Source: Bacteroidales bacterium (GTDB lineage Bacteria; Bacteroidota; Bacteroidia; Bacteroidales; Marinilabiliaceae). From it: 36,780 bases of DNA. The notes beneath the pieces were generated by a model. The model was not told the DNA's origin. It ran no database searches and worked only from the letters and a program-made list of their open reading frames with translations. The stretch covers positions 1-36,780 of the forward strand of contig JAKSLG010000023.1 of assembly GCA_024401295.1 (NCBI GenBank), read 5' to 3'. The position numbers were made by a program, and so were the translations under genes. Position 1 is the stretch's first letter; every line of letters begins with the position of its first letter. Shown piece by piece: positions 1 to 8,303 of this stretch.

Positions 1-572
1 TAGAAGATGATGACGACGTAGCCATACAGGAGTGGGGCGGGAAATGGAGAATGCCAACCTATGACGAATTGAAAGAGCTTTGTAATGGATGCTACTGGGT
101 GTGGACAAATTCCTATAAAGATAAGGGTGTAAATGGCTATGTCGTTTATAAAGCCAAAAAAGATAGCGAAAAGGGTGTGATAGTTTATGCTGGTAGTAAA
201 GCTTCATCGGACTACAACATTGAAGAGGATGTCCATATTTTCCTTCCTGCTTCGGGTGATATATTACGAGCAGAATTAACCTCTGTAAATAGTTATGGCA
301 CCTATTGGACGCGTACGCTCTATAAGCACTATGCAAACTTCGCATGGACTATAGGCTTCAATAACTCTTCATCGGGGTTATACAACTACCATCGCTATAA
401 AGGGTACACAGTTCGCCCAATATGCAAAATAGATGGGGCAACACCTACCGCAATTGGTGAAGTTAAGGCTGATGGTGTGAAGGCTCGCAAGGTTGTCAAG
501 ACCATTGAGAACGGCAAGGTTGTCATCATCCGCGATGGCGAACGCTACGACATTACAGGCCGCAAGCTCTAA
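1..572 (+). CDS. C-terminal part of a FISUMP-type surface protein (5' truncated)
   Basis: The reading frame is open from the left edge (in-frame codons from base 3), so the ATG at 51 is probably internal and the true start lies outside the window. The visible part begins with an acidic stretch followed by GGKWRMPTYDELKELC and ends with GYTVRPIC, the start and end signatures of the FISUMP / major-paralogous domain common in Bacteroidales surface lipoproteins. After this domain comes a linker of about 25 residues and the tail GKVVIIRDGERYDITGRKL, which resembles the short C-terminal tails of many Prevotella secreted proteins; these look like reduced type IX sorting domains. No enzymatic motif is visible. 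An exported, possibly surface-displayed protein is an inference. A strong terminator follows. Confidence 0.7.
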   Translation, partial: EDDDDVAIQEWGGKWRMPTYDELKELCNGCYWVWTNSYKDKGVNGYVVYKAKKDSEKGVIVYAGSKASSDYNIEEDVHIFLPASGDILRAELTSVNSYGTYWTRTLYKHYANFAWTIGFNNSSSGLYNYHRYKGYTVRPICKIDGATPTAIGEVKADGVKARKVVKTIENGKVVIIRDGERYDITGRKL

Positions 573-613
573 AAATCGCAACGCATAACGCGTGGCCAAC
601 ATATAGCATCAGG

Positions 614-652
614 AACGGATGTCTCCCAGGGCGGAGATGTCCGTTTTTTTTT
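614..652 (+). terminator. Rho-independent terminator
   Basis: An 11-bp stem with two G-U pairs (CGGATGTCTCC at 616-626 with GGAGATGTCCG at 633-643), a 6-nt loop and a run of nine T. It ends the FISUMP gene. Confidence 0.85.
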
Positions 653-712
653 GTATCGAAGTGGATTCCGGTCGCGTTTTTGTCTGTTCATTAGAGGTTT
701 AATTCTTTTTTG

Positions 713-720
713 TATTTTTG
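713..720 (+). promoter_or_regulatory. Bacteroidetes -7 box (TATTTTTG)
   Basis: A perfect TAnnTTTG match 24 nt upstream of the ATG at 745. It lies over the alternative upstream TTG start and therefore favours ATG 745. No clear -33 TTG at the usual 19-21 nt spacing. Confidence 0.6.
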
Positions 721-744
721 CAACGTAGTAATACCATTAACAAA

Positions 745-2370
745 ATGGATAAAAAATCACTTGTTGCCCGCATAATGTCCAATGCCGTATGGCTTGTCGG
801 AGTTTTGCTGTTCGTGTCATCGGTCTATTTCTGGATGTTTCGCTATCCGGCACATTTGGCATTCGGGGAGCAGATACAGCTTTTTTTGCTGAGTATCGAC
901 TATTTTCTGCCGTTTTTGAGCTATCCATCTGGCATGGCCCACTATATTGGCGAGTTCCTTACGCAGTTCAACTATGAGATATGGTGGGGCGCCGTAATCG
1001 TCTCTTTGCTCGTTGTGCTTGTATATGTGCAGTCCTATGCCATCATTTCGCGCGAGACAAGCCGTTATGGTATCGTGCGCGTTCTGGCTGCTCTCGTGCC
1101 ATCTGGTTTTGTCTGGCTGTTTATGCTCGACAGATTTTCGTTGCTTGCCATGCCGGTCGCATTGGTTGTGGCGTTGTCTTTCATACAGATATATCAGCTT
1201 TGGCTTCATCGCATAGGCGGTCGCATCATGAGACATGTCGTTCTTGTCTTGATGTCCGTGGCGTTATATTGGCTCTTCGGCGCGGCAACGTTCATCTTTG
1301 GCGTTTTTGTTGCTCTGAATGAAGTTTTTCGTCTTCGGGATTTCGTTGCATTGACGCATATCGTGGCGATTGTCTTGATGCCATTGCTGGCTTATGTTTT
1401 TGTGCCATTTCCTTTGCAAAGACTCTATACATCAAATTGTTATTACAAAATGATGGATGAGCGTCCTTCGTTGAGTTATGATGCAGAAGACGAAGAGGCA
1501 TTGCTATATAGTTTCTTGTCGCACTATAAAAAATGGGACGCAGCCATAAGAAAGGCGGATAAGAAAATGCCGGACGACCTTGCGTCGCGTCAGATAGTCT
1601 TGCATGCATTGGCAGAGAAGAATTTGTTGCTCGACAGGCTTTTCGAATATCCGATAATCCAAAGGAAAGACTTGATAAGTTCGCAATCGGGAGATATGCG
1701 TGAGCCGATGTCGGTCAGCGATCTCTATTTCAGCCTGGGCATGATCAATACGGCAGAACTCTCTGCCTATAACATGCAGCAGCTGTATTTCGGACAGGGA
1801 GTGCGTGCTTTTCAGCGACTGGCGGAGTGCAACATTGTCAAAGGAGACTACAGAATTGCACGGAAATATCTCAATGCGTTGAAGCAGACGCTTTTCTATA
1901 AAAAATGGGCTGAAGATATGGAGAAGCTGATTGACAATGCCAATGGCGTCGAGATGCATCCGTATTATGGCGTTATGCGCAACAGACTCATGAAAGAGAC
2001 TTTCTATTTCTCTGATAAAGAACTTGATAACATTCTTGCTCACTCCGTAAACAGTTCGATGGATGCTCACAGCTATGACTATCTTGTTGCCTATCTGATT
2101 CTCAGCAACGACCTTGACAAGCTGGCTAAGCTGATGGAGGGAAATACGAACAGAATGCCAAAAGCCGTACAGGAGGCGCTTGTGTTTCACTGGATGAGCA
2201 AAAATCCGTCGTTTGATGGAATGCCTTGGAACATTGATATGCAGGTGATGCGCGGTGCTGTCGATTTCATGCGTATGATGAACGAGGGCGGAAACATGCA
2301 GACGATGCGCCCGGCATTTGGCAAGACATATTGGTATTACAACACATTTGCTTCACGAAAATCGAAATGA
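745..2370 (+). CDS. DUF6057 family polytopic membrane protein
   Basis: A 541-residue protein. I place the start at ATG 745 because a -7 box ends at 720. The N-terminal 222 residues carry about seven hydrophobic segments (roughly 12-30, 82-100, 111-128, 131-152, 163-192 as two, and 200-222). The C-terminal 320 residues are soluble and helical, rich in paired aromatic and acidic residues like degenerate TPR repeats. This arrangement is that of the DUF6057 family of Bacteroidales, which has no known function. The stop overlaps the start of the next gene (ATGA), so the two are translationally coupled and probably act together at the envelope. No catalytic motif is visible. Confidence 0.8.
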   Translation: MDKKSLVARIMSNAVWLVGVLLFVSSVYFWMFRYPAHLAFGEQIQLFLLSIDYFLPFLSYPSGMAHYIGEFLTQFNYEIWWGAVIVSLLVVLVYVQSYAIISRETSRYGIVRVLAALVPSGFVWLFMLDRFSLLAMPVALVVALSFIQIYQLWLHRIGGRIMRHVVLVLMSVALYWLFGAATFIFGVFVALNEVFRLRDFVALTHIVAIVLMPLLAYVFVPFPLQRLYTSNCYYKMMDERPSLSYDAEDEEALLYSFLSHYKKWDAAIRKADKKMPDDLASRQIVLHALAEKNLLLDRLFEYPIIQRKDLISSQSGDMREPMSVSDLYFSLGMINTAELSAYNMQQLYFGQGVRAFQRLAECNIVKGDYRIARKYLNALKQTLFYKKWAEDMEKLIDNANGVEMHPYYGVMRNRLMKETFYFSDKELDNILAHSVNSSMDAHSYDYLVAYLILSNDLDKLAKLMEGNTNRMPKAVQEALVFHWMSKNPSFDGMPWNIDMQVMRGAVDFMRMMNEGGNMQTMRPAFGKTYWYYNTFASRKSK

Positions 2371-3818
2371 AGAGATATTACTTGATAATAATGACATTGC
2401 TGTTGGTCGGTTGCAGCGAGATCGTGAACTACCAGCCGTCGGACAAAATGCCGGATATATATCCAGACTATGTCGGCGTTACAATTCCCGTTGGAATCGC
2501 GCCTCTCAATTTCAACATGGCTGACGATGATGTCGATCGCATGACAGTGACGCTTTCCAACTCGCACGGCGACAGCTATAGCGTGAATTCGACTTTTGCT
2601 GAATTTGAAGTCGAAAAATGGCATCAGATTGTTGCGAAAACAAAGGGAGATACTCTCTGGGTTGAAGTTGGCGCACGCAAGAGCGGCTCGTGGACAAAAT
2701 ATCGTCCTTTCCACATCTGTGTGAGTGCCGATACGCTTGCGGACCGCGGAATTACGTACAGACGCCTTGCCCCGACGTTCAACATCAATTCGATATATAT
2801 GGGGCTCTATTGCCGCGATCTCGCAAATTTCGACGAGCAGACAGTCATCGACAATAAGCTGAGCGACCAGATGTGTATCAATTGCCATATCCAGAATCAG
2901 ACATCGACGAAGGATATGATGGTCCATATTCGTGGTTCATTGGCCGGAACATACATTAAGCATAATGGCGTTGAGGAACTGATTGATACTCGATTGGACT
3001 CGCTGCTTTCGGTCTGCGTCTATAATGCATGGCATCCGTCAGGAAAGTTTATCGCATTCTCTGTCAATGGCACAAGACAGTCATTTCACGTTGGCGGAAA
3101 GAAACGCATTGAAGTCTATGACAAGGGCTCTGATATGGTGGTTTATGATGTTGAGAATCATGTGATTATACGTCAGCCTGTTCTTATGACCGGTATGTGT
3201 GAAACATATCCGTCATTTTCGCCAGACGGCAAATGGCTGTATTATTGCAGCTCTTTGCGCCCTGAAAATGATGAGTGCGAGGAGTTCAAATATGACATCA
3301 ACCGCATTGCATTTGACATTGAAAAAGGATGTGTTTATGGCGATATCGAAACCGTTGTTGAGGCTTCGAAAGATGGACGGAATGCCTCATTCCCTCGCAT
3401 ATCGCCCGACGGCAAATACATGATGTATAGCATATCTGACTATGGAACATTTCCTATCCATCATCCAGAGGCAGATTTGCGCATGCTCAACATGGCAACG
3501 ATGGCGGTCGACTCTATGACCATTGTCAATAGCGACGATGCGGAGAGCTATCACAATTGGTCGGCCGATTCGAGATGGTTCGTTTTCTGCTCACGACGAG
3601 ACGACGGTATGCACACACGTCTGTATATTGGCCATGTTGACAGCGATGGACATTGCGACAAGCCGTTCATGCTGCCTCAGAAAAATCCGAAGAGATATTA
3701 CATGGAACTATTCCAGTCGTATAACACCCCTGATTTCTGCGACGACATGGTCGCAATTGACCATAGATGGCTGCTTGGCAATTTGAAAAAAGGCGCGCGG
3801 AAGATTGAACTGAAATGA
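2367..3818 (+). CDS. TolB/PD40 beta-propeller lipoprotein with CxxCH motif
   Basis: 483 residues from ATG 2367, which overlaps the DUF6057 stop by 4 nt. Residues 1-16 form a lipoprotein signal ending in the lipobox LVGC (Cys16), so the mature protein is probably membrane-anchored in the periplasm or outer membrane. At residues 170-174 there is CINCH, the CxxCH signature for covalent haem c attachment. The C-terminal half has PD40/WD40-like blade motifs spaced about 60 residues apart (WHPSGKFIAFS near 222, FSPDGKWLYY near 282, ISPDGKYMMYS near 342, WSADSRWFVF near 396). Family annotations are usually TolB-like or PD40 protein; function is unknown. Haem binding is inferred from the motif alone; a structural CxxC pair is the alternative. 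Confidence 0.8.
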   Translation: MKRYYLIIMTLLLVGCSEIVNYQPSDKMPDIYPDYVGVTIPVGIAPLNFNMADDDVDRMTVTLSNSHGDSYSVNSTFAEFEVEKWHQIVAKTKGDTLWVEVGARKSGSWTKYRPFHICVSADTLADRGITYRRLAPTFNINSIYMGLYCRDLANFDEQTVIDNKLSDQMCINCHIQNQTSTKDMMVHIRGSLAGTYIKHNGVEELIDTRLDSLLSVCVYNAWHPSGKFIAFSVNGTRQSFHVGGKKRIEVYDKGSDMVVYDVENHVIIRQPVLMTGMCETYPSFSPDGKWLYYCSSLRPENDECEEFKYDINRIAFDIEKGCVYGDIETVVEASKDGRNASFPRISPDGKYMMYSISDYGTFPIHHPEADLRMLNMATMAVDSMTIVNSDDAESYHNWSADSRWFVFCSRRDDGMHTRLYIGHVDSDGHCDKPFMLPQKNPKRYYMELFQSYNTPDFCDDMVAIDHRWLLGNLKKGARKIELK

Positions 3819-3835
3819 TTCAATGCAATTTTCAT

Positions 3836-3843
3836 TACCTTTG
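3836..3843 (+). promoter_or_regulatory. Bacteroidetes -7 box (TACCTTTG)
   Basis: Perfect TAnnTTTG, 35 nt before the ATG at 3879. It suggests the flavoprotein gene is transcribed independently of the DUF6057 operon. Confidence 0.65.
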
Positions 3844-3878
3844 CAAACATTGTAAATACGATAAGTTTTTTTCGAAAC

Positions 3879-5441
3879 ATGTATAATGAAGTCCAATTGC
3901 GATTGACGCCCGAGGAGTCGGCTTCTGATGCGGCTGTGCTCAAGGCTTTGGCACGTGAACTTGATGTCAAGGCTTCAGATATAACGGCTCACCGCATTCA
4001 GAAACGTTCGATTGATGCCCGCAAACGACAGGTTGTAATCCTTGAGCAGCATGGCGTCTGGATAGGCGAAGAGCCTGCTCCGGAAGAGCTTCATCTGCCT
4101 GGTTATCAGAATGTCAAGGATCGTCCGGCCGTTGCCGTCGTTGGCGCAGGTCCAGGTGGCCTTTTTGCAGCACTTAGGCTTATCGAGCTTGGACTTCGCC
4201 CGATAGTTGTCGAACGAGGCAAGGAGGTCAGTGAGCGCAAGGTCGATCTGGCTCAACTCAATCGCACTCATCTTGTCAATCCAGAATCAAATTATTCCTT
4301 TGGAGAGGGTGGTGCAGGAACATTTTCCGATGGAAAACTGTTCACGAGAAGTACCAAACGAGGCGATATCCGCAAGATACTCGAAGTCTTTGTTCATCAT
4401 GGTGCACAGCCTGATATTCTGATAGATGCGCATCCACATATCGGTACGGATAAGTTGCCGTATGTCATTCGCAAAATGCGTGAAACGATAATTGAATCGG
4501 GCGGTGAAGTGCGTTTCAATGCAAAGATGACAGATATTATTGTCAAGGATGGTTGTGCGCGAGGCATAGTCCTTGCCGATGGCACTCAGATTGATGCCGA
4601 AGCTGTTATATTGGCAACCGGTCATTCTGCACGTGATGTTTACGAACTGCTTGACCGTAAGGGAATTATGCTCGAAGCAAAGACATGGGCAATGGGCGTA
4701 CGCGTTGAGCATCCGCAGGAATTGATAGACCAGATTCAGTATCATTCACCGGAAGGTCGTGGCGATTATTTGCCAGCGGCAACATATAGTCTTTCAACTC
4801 AGGTTGAAGGTCGTGGAGTATATTCATTCTGTATGTGTCCTGGCGGATTCATCGTGCCAGCCATGACAGCTCAGGGACAGATGGTCGTAAACGGCATGTC
4901 GCCTTCACAGCGAAATTCGCCATTCGCAAATTCGGGAATGGTTGTCGAGATTCGTCCGGAGGATATCGGCGAATATCAGAATGACGGTGTTTTGGGCGGA
5001 ATGCATTATCAGGAAGCTCTTGAACGAATGGCATATTGCAATGGCGGTCATGGCATCGTGGCGCCGGCGCAGGCTCTCGACGATTTCGTCAGAGGACGTC
5101 TTTCAAGAGAGTTGCCAGACACGTCATATATTCCAGGCGTTATGTCTTCTCCGCTTCATTTCTGGCTGCCTGAAAATATCGGCGAAAGACTTCGTAAAGG
5201 CTTTGAAGTGTTTGGAAGTCAGGCACATGGCTTTGTAACGAATGATGCAATGATTATCGGTGTCGAGAGCCGCACTTCGTCGCCGGTACGCATTCCACGC
5301 GATACGCAGACTATGGAACATTCGCAGATTGCCGATCTTTATCCTTGTGGTGAGGGTGCTGGTTATGCCGGCGGAATTGTCTCGTCGGCTGTCGATGGCG
5401 AATTGTGTGCGGAAAAAATTGCAGAAAAAATCAAGAAGTAG
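3879..5441 (+). CDS. FAD-dependent oxidoreductase, COG2509 family
   Basis: 520 residues. The first 80 or so residues form a small ferredoxin-like alpha/beta domain. A Rossmann dinucleotide motif (VAVVGAGPGGLFAALRL, about 85-101) ends in VVERG and is followed by the conserved YSFGEGGAGTFSDGKL segment. The C-terminus LYPCGEGAGYAGGIVSSAVDG closes the FAD site. This is the architecture of the widespread uncharacterised COG2509 NAD(P)/FAD-dependent dehydrogenases, which are cytosolic with no agreed substrate. The gene stands alone between its own -7 box and a strong terminator. Length and motifs are intact. Confidence 0.88.
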   Translation: MYNEVQLRLTPEESASDAAVLKALARELDVKASDITAHRIQKRSIDARKRQVVILEQHGVWIGEEPAPEELHLPGYQNVKDRPAVAVVGAGPGGLFAALRLIELGLRPIVVERGKEVSERKVDLAQLNRTHLVNPESNYSFGEGGAGTFSDGKLFTRSTKRGDIRKILEVFVHHGAQPDILIDAHPHIGTDKLPYVIRKMRETIIESGGEVRFNAKMTDIIVKDGCARGIVLADGTQIDAEAVILATGHSARDVYELLDRKGIMLEAKTWAMGVRVEHPQELIDQIQYHSPEGRGDYLPAATYSLSTQVEGRGVYSFCMCPGGFIVPAMTAQGQMVVNGMSPSQRNSPFANSGMVVEIRPEDIGEYQNDGVLGGMHYQEALERMAYCNGGHGIVAPAQALDDFVRGRLSRELPDTSYIPGVMSSPLHFWLPENIGERLRKGFEVFGSQAHGFVTNDAMIIGVESRTSSPVRIPRDTQTMEHSQIADLYPCGEGAGYAGGIVSSAVDGELCAEKIAEKIKK

Positions 5442-5481
5442 ATTCGCAGACATTGAGTCTCCAGATTGAGATATTTGTAGA

Positions 5482-5515
5482 ATGGGCGTTCATGAATTTG
5501 AACGCTCATTTTTTT
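5482..5515 (+). terminator. Rho-independent terminator
   Basis: A 10-bp stem (ATGGGCGTTC at 5482-5491 with GAACGCTCAT at 5500-5509, one G-U pair), an 8-nt loop and a run of T. It follows the flavoprotein gene. Confidence 0.9.
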
Positions 5516-5582
5516 ATATGTGCTTGAAAAACACTGCGTGAGAATATTTGCGAAGTGTACGCTGTCTATAATCCAAATTTTG

Positions 5583-5590
5583 TATATTTG
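5583..5590 (+). promoter_or_regulatory. Bacteroidetes -7 box (TATATTTG)
   Basis: Perfect TAnnTTTG, 22 nt before the recQ ATG. It implies a very short leader. Confidence 0.65.
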
Positions 5591-5612
5591 CATTTAACAC
5601 GTATGAAATGCC

Positions 5613-7493
5613 ATGACAGTCTATCACAAAATATTGAAGCAATATTGGGGCTATGACGATTTCCGTCCTGTTCAGCTCGATATTATTTCATCGATAGGCT
5701 CAGGCAAGGATACGTTGGGCTTGATGCCGACCGGAGGTGGAAAATCACTGACTTTCCAAGTGCCAGCCATGGCTCTCGACGGCGTTTGCATCGTCGTTAC
5801 GCCACTCATCGCTCTGATGAAAGACCAGGTTTCCAACCTGCGCAGGCGTGGCATTACGGCCAAGGCAATCTTTTCCGGTCTCACGCGTGACGAGATAAAC
5901 GTCGCGCTCGACAACTGCATCTTGGGCGGATGCAAATTTCTCTACGTCTCGCCCGAACGTCTGATGACAGAGCTTTTCCTCATCAAATACAAGCAGATGA
6001 AAGTCTGCATGATTGCTGTCGATGAGGCTCATTGCATCTCGCAATGGGGCTATGATTTCCGCCCTTCCTATAAGAATATTGCCGAGATACGTCTGATGAA
6101 ACCCGATGTCCCGGTGCTCGCTCTGACGGCTACGGCCACGCCAGCGGTCATCGAGGATATCATGCACAGTTTGTCATTTGCAAAGCCCAATGTCTTTCGC
6201 AAGAGTTTTGCTCGTCCAAATCTCGCCTATATGGTCAAAAAGTGCGAGAATAAGGAAGAGGCTCTTGTCAGTATGCTCAACCGTGTTCCTGGCACGGCAA
6301 TCGTATATGTCAGCAGCCGCAAACGCACGTGGGAAACGGCATCTTTTCTCAACAAGCAGGGCATTCCAACGGGTTTCTATCATGCCGGCATGACAAACAA
6401 GGATAAGGATGCCGTGCAGTCCGATTGGCAAAAAAACATTGCGCGTGTCATCGTTTGCACCAATGCATTCGGCATGGGCATTGACAAGCCCGACGTCCGT
6501 CTTGTTGTTCATCTTGATGTGCCCGAATCCATCGAGGCATACTTCCAAGAGGCCGGAAGAGCCGGTCGCGATGGCAACAAGGCTTATGCCGTACTGTTGT
6601 GGTCGGGCAATGATGCTGCGAAATTACGCCGCAAGGTGACAACCAAATATCCTCCGGAAGAGGATGTCATACGTATTTACAATTCGTTATGCAATAGTCA
6701 GACCATCGGTTTGGGCTCGGGCGAAGGTTGTATATGCGAATTCGACATCAATAATTTCTGCACCACATTTCACTATAGCAGCATAATGGTCAACAGTGCC
6801 TTCAAGTTGCTGACGGCTTCGGGCTATATCAACTATCAGGAAGACATTGACCTTCAGTCGCGTCTCATCTTCATTGTTGAGCGAGGCGAGCTCTATAACA
6901 TTCAGATTGCCTATCCCGACCTCGATGTTGTCATCAAGGCTCTGCTGCGAACATACACAGGCGTTTTTACCGAATATGCGGTTGTCAATGAGGACTATCT
7001 TGCCGAAATGTGTCAGATGACGCATCAGGATATCTACGAAAAGTTGCAGGCTCTGGCTCGTCTTAAGGTGTTGATATACAACCCACAGAAGCATACTACG
7101 CTCGTTACTTTCACTCGTGAGCGTGTGCGCGAAGACGATCTTGTCCTTCCTCGTTCGGTCTATTATGACCGCATTGAGGATAGCCGGAATCGTGCCGAAG
7201 CAATGATCAGCTATGGCGAAGATGAAAACACGTGCCGCAGTGTCAAATTGCTCGAATACTTTGGCGAAATGCAGTCATATCTGTGTGGAGTGTGTGACAC
7301 CTGCCTTGAAAAGATTCGCCTCAAGACGTTTGAGTATGACAACATGGAGCAGGGCGTCAAAGTGCTCAATGAAGGCGATGGCGATATCGACGATGTGCCA
7401 ACCGAAAAGGTGAATTATGCGCTCGACAACGATGTCAAGCCATACGTCAAGGCACTTGATGTGACTTTTGCGGACGATTCTGCTAACAATTAG
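5613..7493 (+). CDS. recQ: RecQ family ATP-dependent DNA helicase
   Basis: 626 residues. A 3'-5' SF2 DNA helicase of recombination and repair. Visible motifs: the RecQ motif 0 region (YWGYDDFRPVQ), Walker A TGGGKS (40-45), D137EAH with the downstream HCISQWGYDFRPSY, motif III ALTATATP, and AFGMGIDKPDVR with QEAGRAGRDG for motifs V-VI. A four-cysteine zinc site is at C541, C558, C561 and C564, with the same 17-3-3 spacing as in E. coli RecQ. It lies about 160 residues later than in E. coli, with a probable winged-helix-like region between core and zinc site. There is no room for a C-terminal HRDC domain. Monocistronic, with its own -7 box. Confidence 0.95.
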   Translation: MTVYHKILKQYWGYDDFRPVQLDIISSIGSGKDTLGLMPTGGGKSLTFQVPAMALDGVCIVVTPLIALMKDQVSNLRRRGITAKAIFSGLTRDEINVALDNCILGGCKFLYVSPERLMTELFLIKYKQMKVCMIAVDEAHCISQWGYDFRPSYKNIAEIRLMKPDVPVLALTATATPAVIEDIMHSLSFAKPNVFRKSFARPNLAYMVKKCENKEEALVSMLNRVPGTAIVYVSSRKRTWETASFLNKQGIPTGFYHAGMTNKDKDAVQSDWQKNIARVIVCTNAFGMGIDKPDVRLVVHLDVPESIEAYFQEAGRAGRDGNKAYAVLLWSGNDAAKLRRKVTTKYPPEEDVIRIYNSLCNSQTIGLGSGEGCICEFDINNFCTTFHYSSIMVNSAFKLLTASGYINYQEDIDLQSRLIFIVERGELYNIQIAYPDLDVVIKALLRTYTGVFTEYAVVNEDYLAEMCQMTHQDIYEKLQALARLKVLIYNPQKHTTLVTFTRERVREDDLVLPRSVYYDRIEDSRNRAEAMISYGEDENTCRSVKLLEYFGEMQSYLCGVCDTCLEKIRLKTFEYDNMEQGVKVLNEGDGDIDDVPTEKVNYALDNDVKPYVKALDVTFADDSANN

Positions 7494-7528
7494 CAATTTA
7501 AGAGAACCGCATTTTCGCATAAAAGCCT

Positions 7529-7536
7529 TATCTTTG
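7529..7536 (+). promoter_or_regulatory. Bacteroidetes -7 box (TATCTTTG)
   Basis: Perfect TAnnTTTG, 29 nt before the dapB ATG. Likely promoter for the dapB-lepB-S26-GH73 operon. Confidence 0.65.
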
Positions 7537-7565
7537 CACATCTTTATAAAATACGTCATTAGATT

Positions 7566-8282
7566 ATGAAAATTGCACTCGTTGGTTATGGCAAGATGGG
7601 CAAGACAATCGAAGAGATTGCCCTTGGCCGCGGACATGAAATCGTTGAAAAAATAGATATAAACCTCCCTGGTTCATTTGACTCCGAGGCTTTCGCTTCG
7701 GCCGATGTGGTTATCGAATTTACTGTGCCACAGGTCGCTTATGGCAACTACATCAAGTGTTTCGAACGCAACAAACCTGTTGTAAGCGGAACAACGGGAT
7801 GGCTCGACAAAATGCCTGAAATCGAGAAGATGTGCAAGGACGGCAAGCAGACATTCTTCTACTCGTCAAACTTCAGTCTCGGTGTCAACATCTTCTTCGA
7901 AATCAACCGTCGTCTTGCTGCCATAATGAACAAGTTTGACAACTATGATGTCAACATGGTCGAGACTCACCATATTCATAAGCTCGATGCTCCAAGTGGC
8001 ACAGCCATTTCGCTTGCTGAAGGCATTATCGGCAATCTCGATCGCAAGAAAGAGTGGAATCTTGCTCCTGAATATAAGAAGGATTCATTGCAGATCGCTG
8101 CTATTCGTCAGGGTGAAGTTCCTGGCATTCATACTATTACATACGATTCAGATGTTGACTACATCGAGATAACACACAGCGCTAAATCACGTCGTGGATT
8201 CGCATTCGGTGTTGTTCTTGCAGCGGAATATACGTATGGCAAAAAAGGCCTTTTGGGCATGAAAGATATGCTCGGTTTTTAA
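7566..8282 (+). CDS. dapB: 4-hydroxy-tetrahydrodipicolinate reductase
   Basis: 238 residues, slightly shorter than the 250-270 of most DapB proteins, as is usual in Bacteroidetes. It catalyses the NAD(P)H reduction step of the diaminopimelate/lysine pathway in the cytosol. The N-terminus has a Rossmann motif (ALVGYGKMGKTIE). The active-site signature is E-T-H135-H136-x-x-K139-x-DAPSGTA, with the catalytic histidine and lysine intact, and the SGTTGW nucleotide-binding loop is at about 74-79. It is the first gene of a tight operon with lepB (21-nt gap), linking peptidoglycan precursor supply with envelope protein processing. Confidence 0.95.
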   Translation: MKIALVGYGKMGKTIEEIALGRGHEIVEKIDINLPGSFDSEAFASADVVIEFTVPQVAYGNYIKCFERNKPVVSGTTGWLDKMPEIEKMCKDGKQTFFYSSNFSLGVNIFFEINRRLAAIMNKFDNYDVNMVETHHIHKLDAPSGTAISLAEGIIGNLDRKKEWNLAPEYKKDSLQIAAIRQGEVPGIHTITYDSDVDYIEITHSAKSRRGFAFGVVLAAEYTYGKKGLLGMKDMLGF

Positions 8283-8303
8283 ACAAATCAAGACATTATT
8301 CTG

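Noticed and set aside
1504-2190. A 228-residue minus-strand open frame
   Set aside because: Antisense to the DUF6057 gene; no promoter, no family resemblance.
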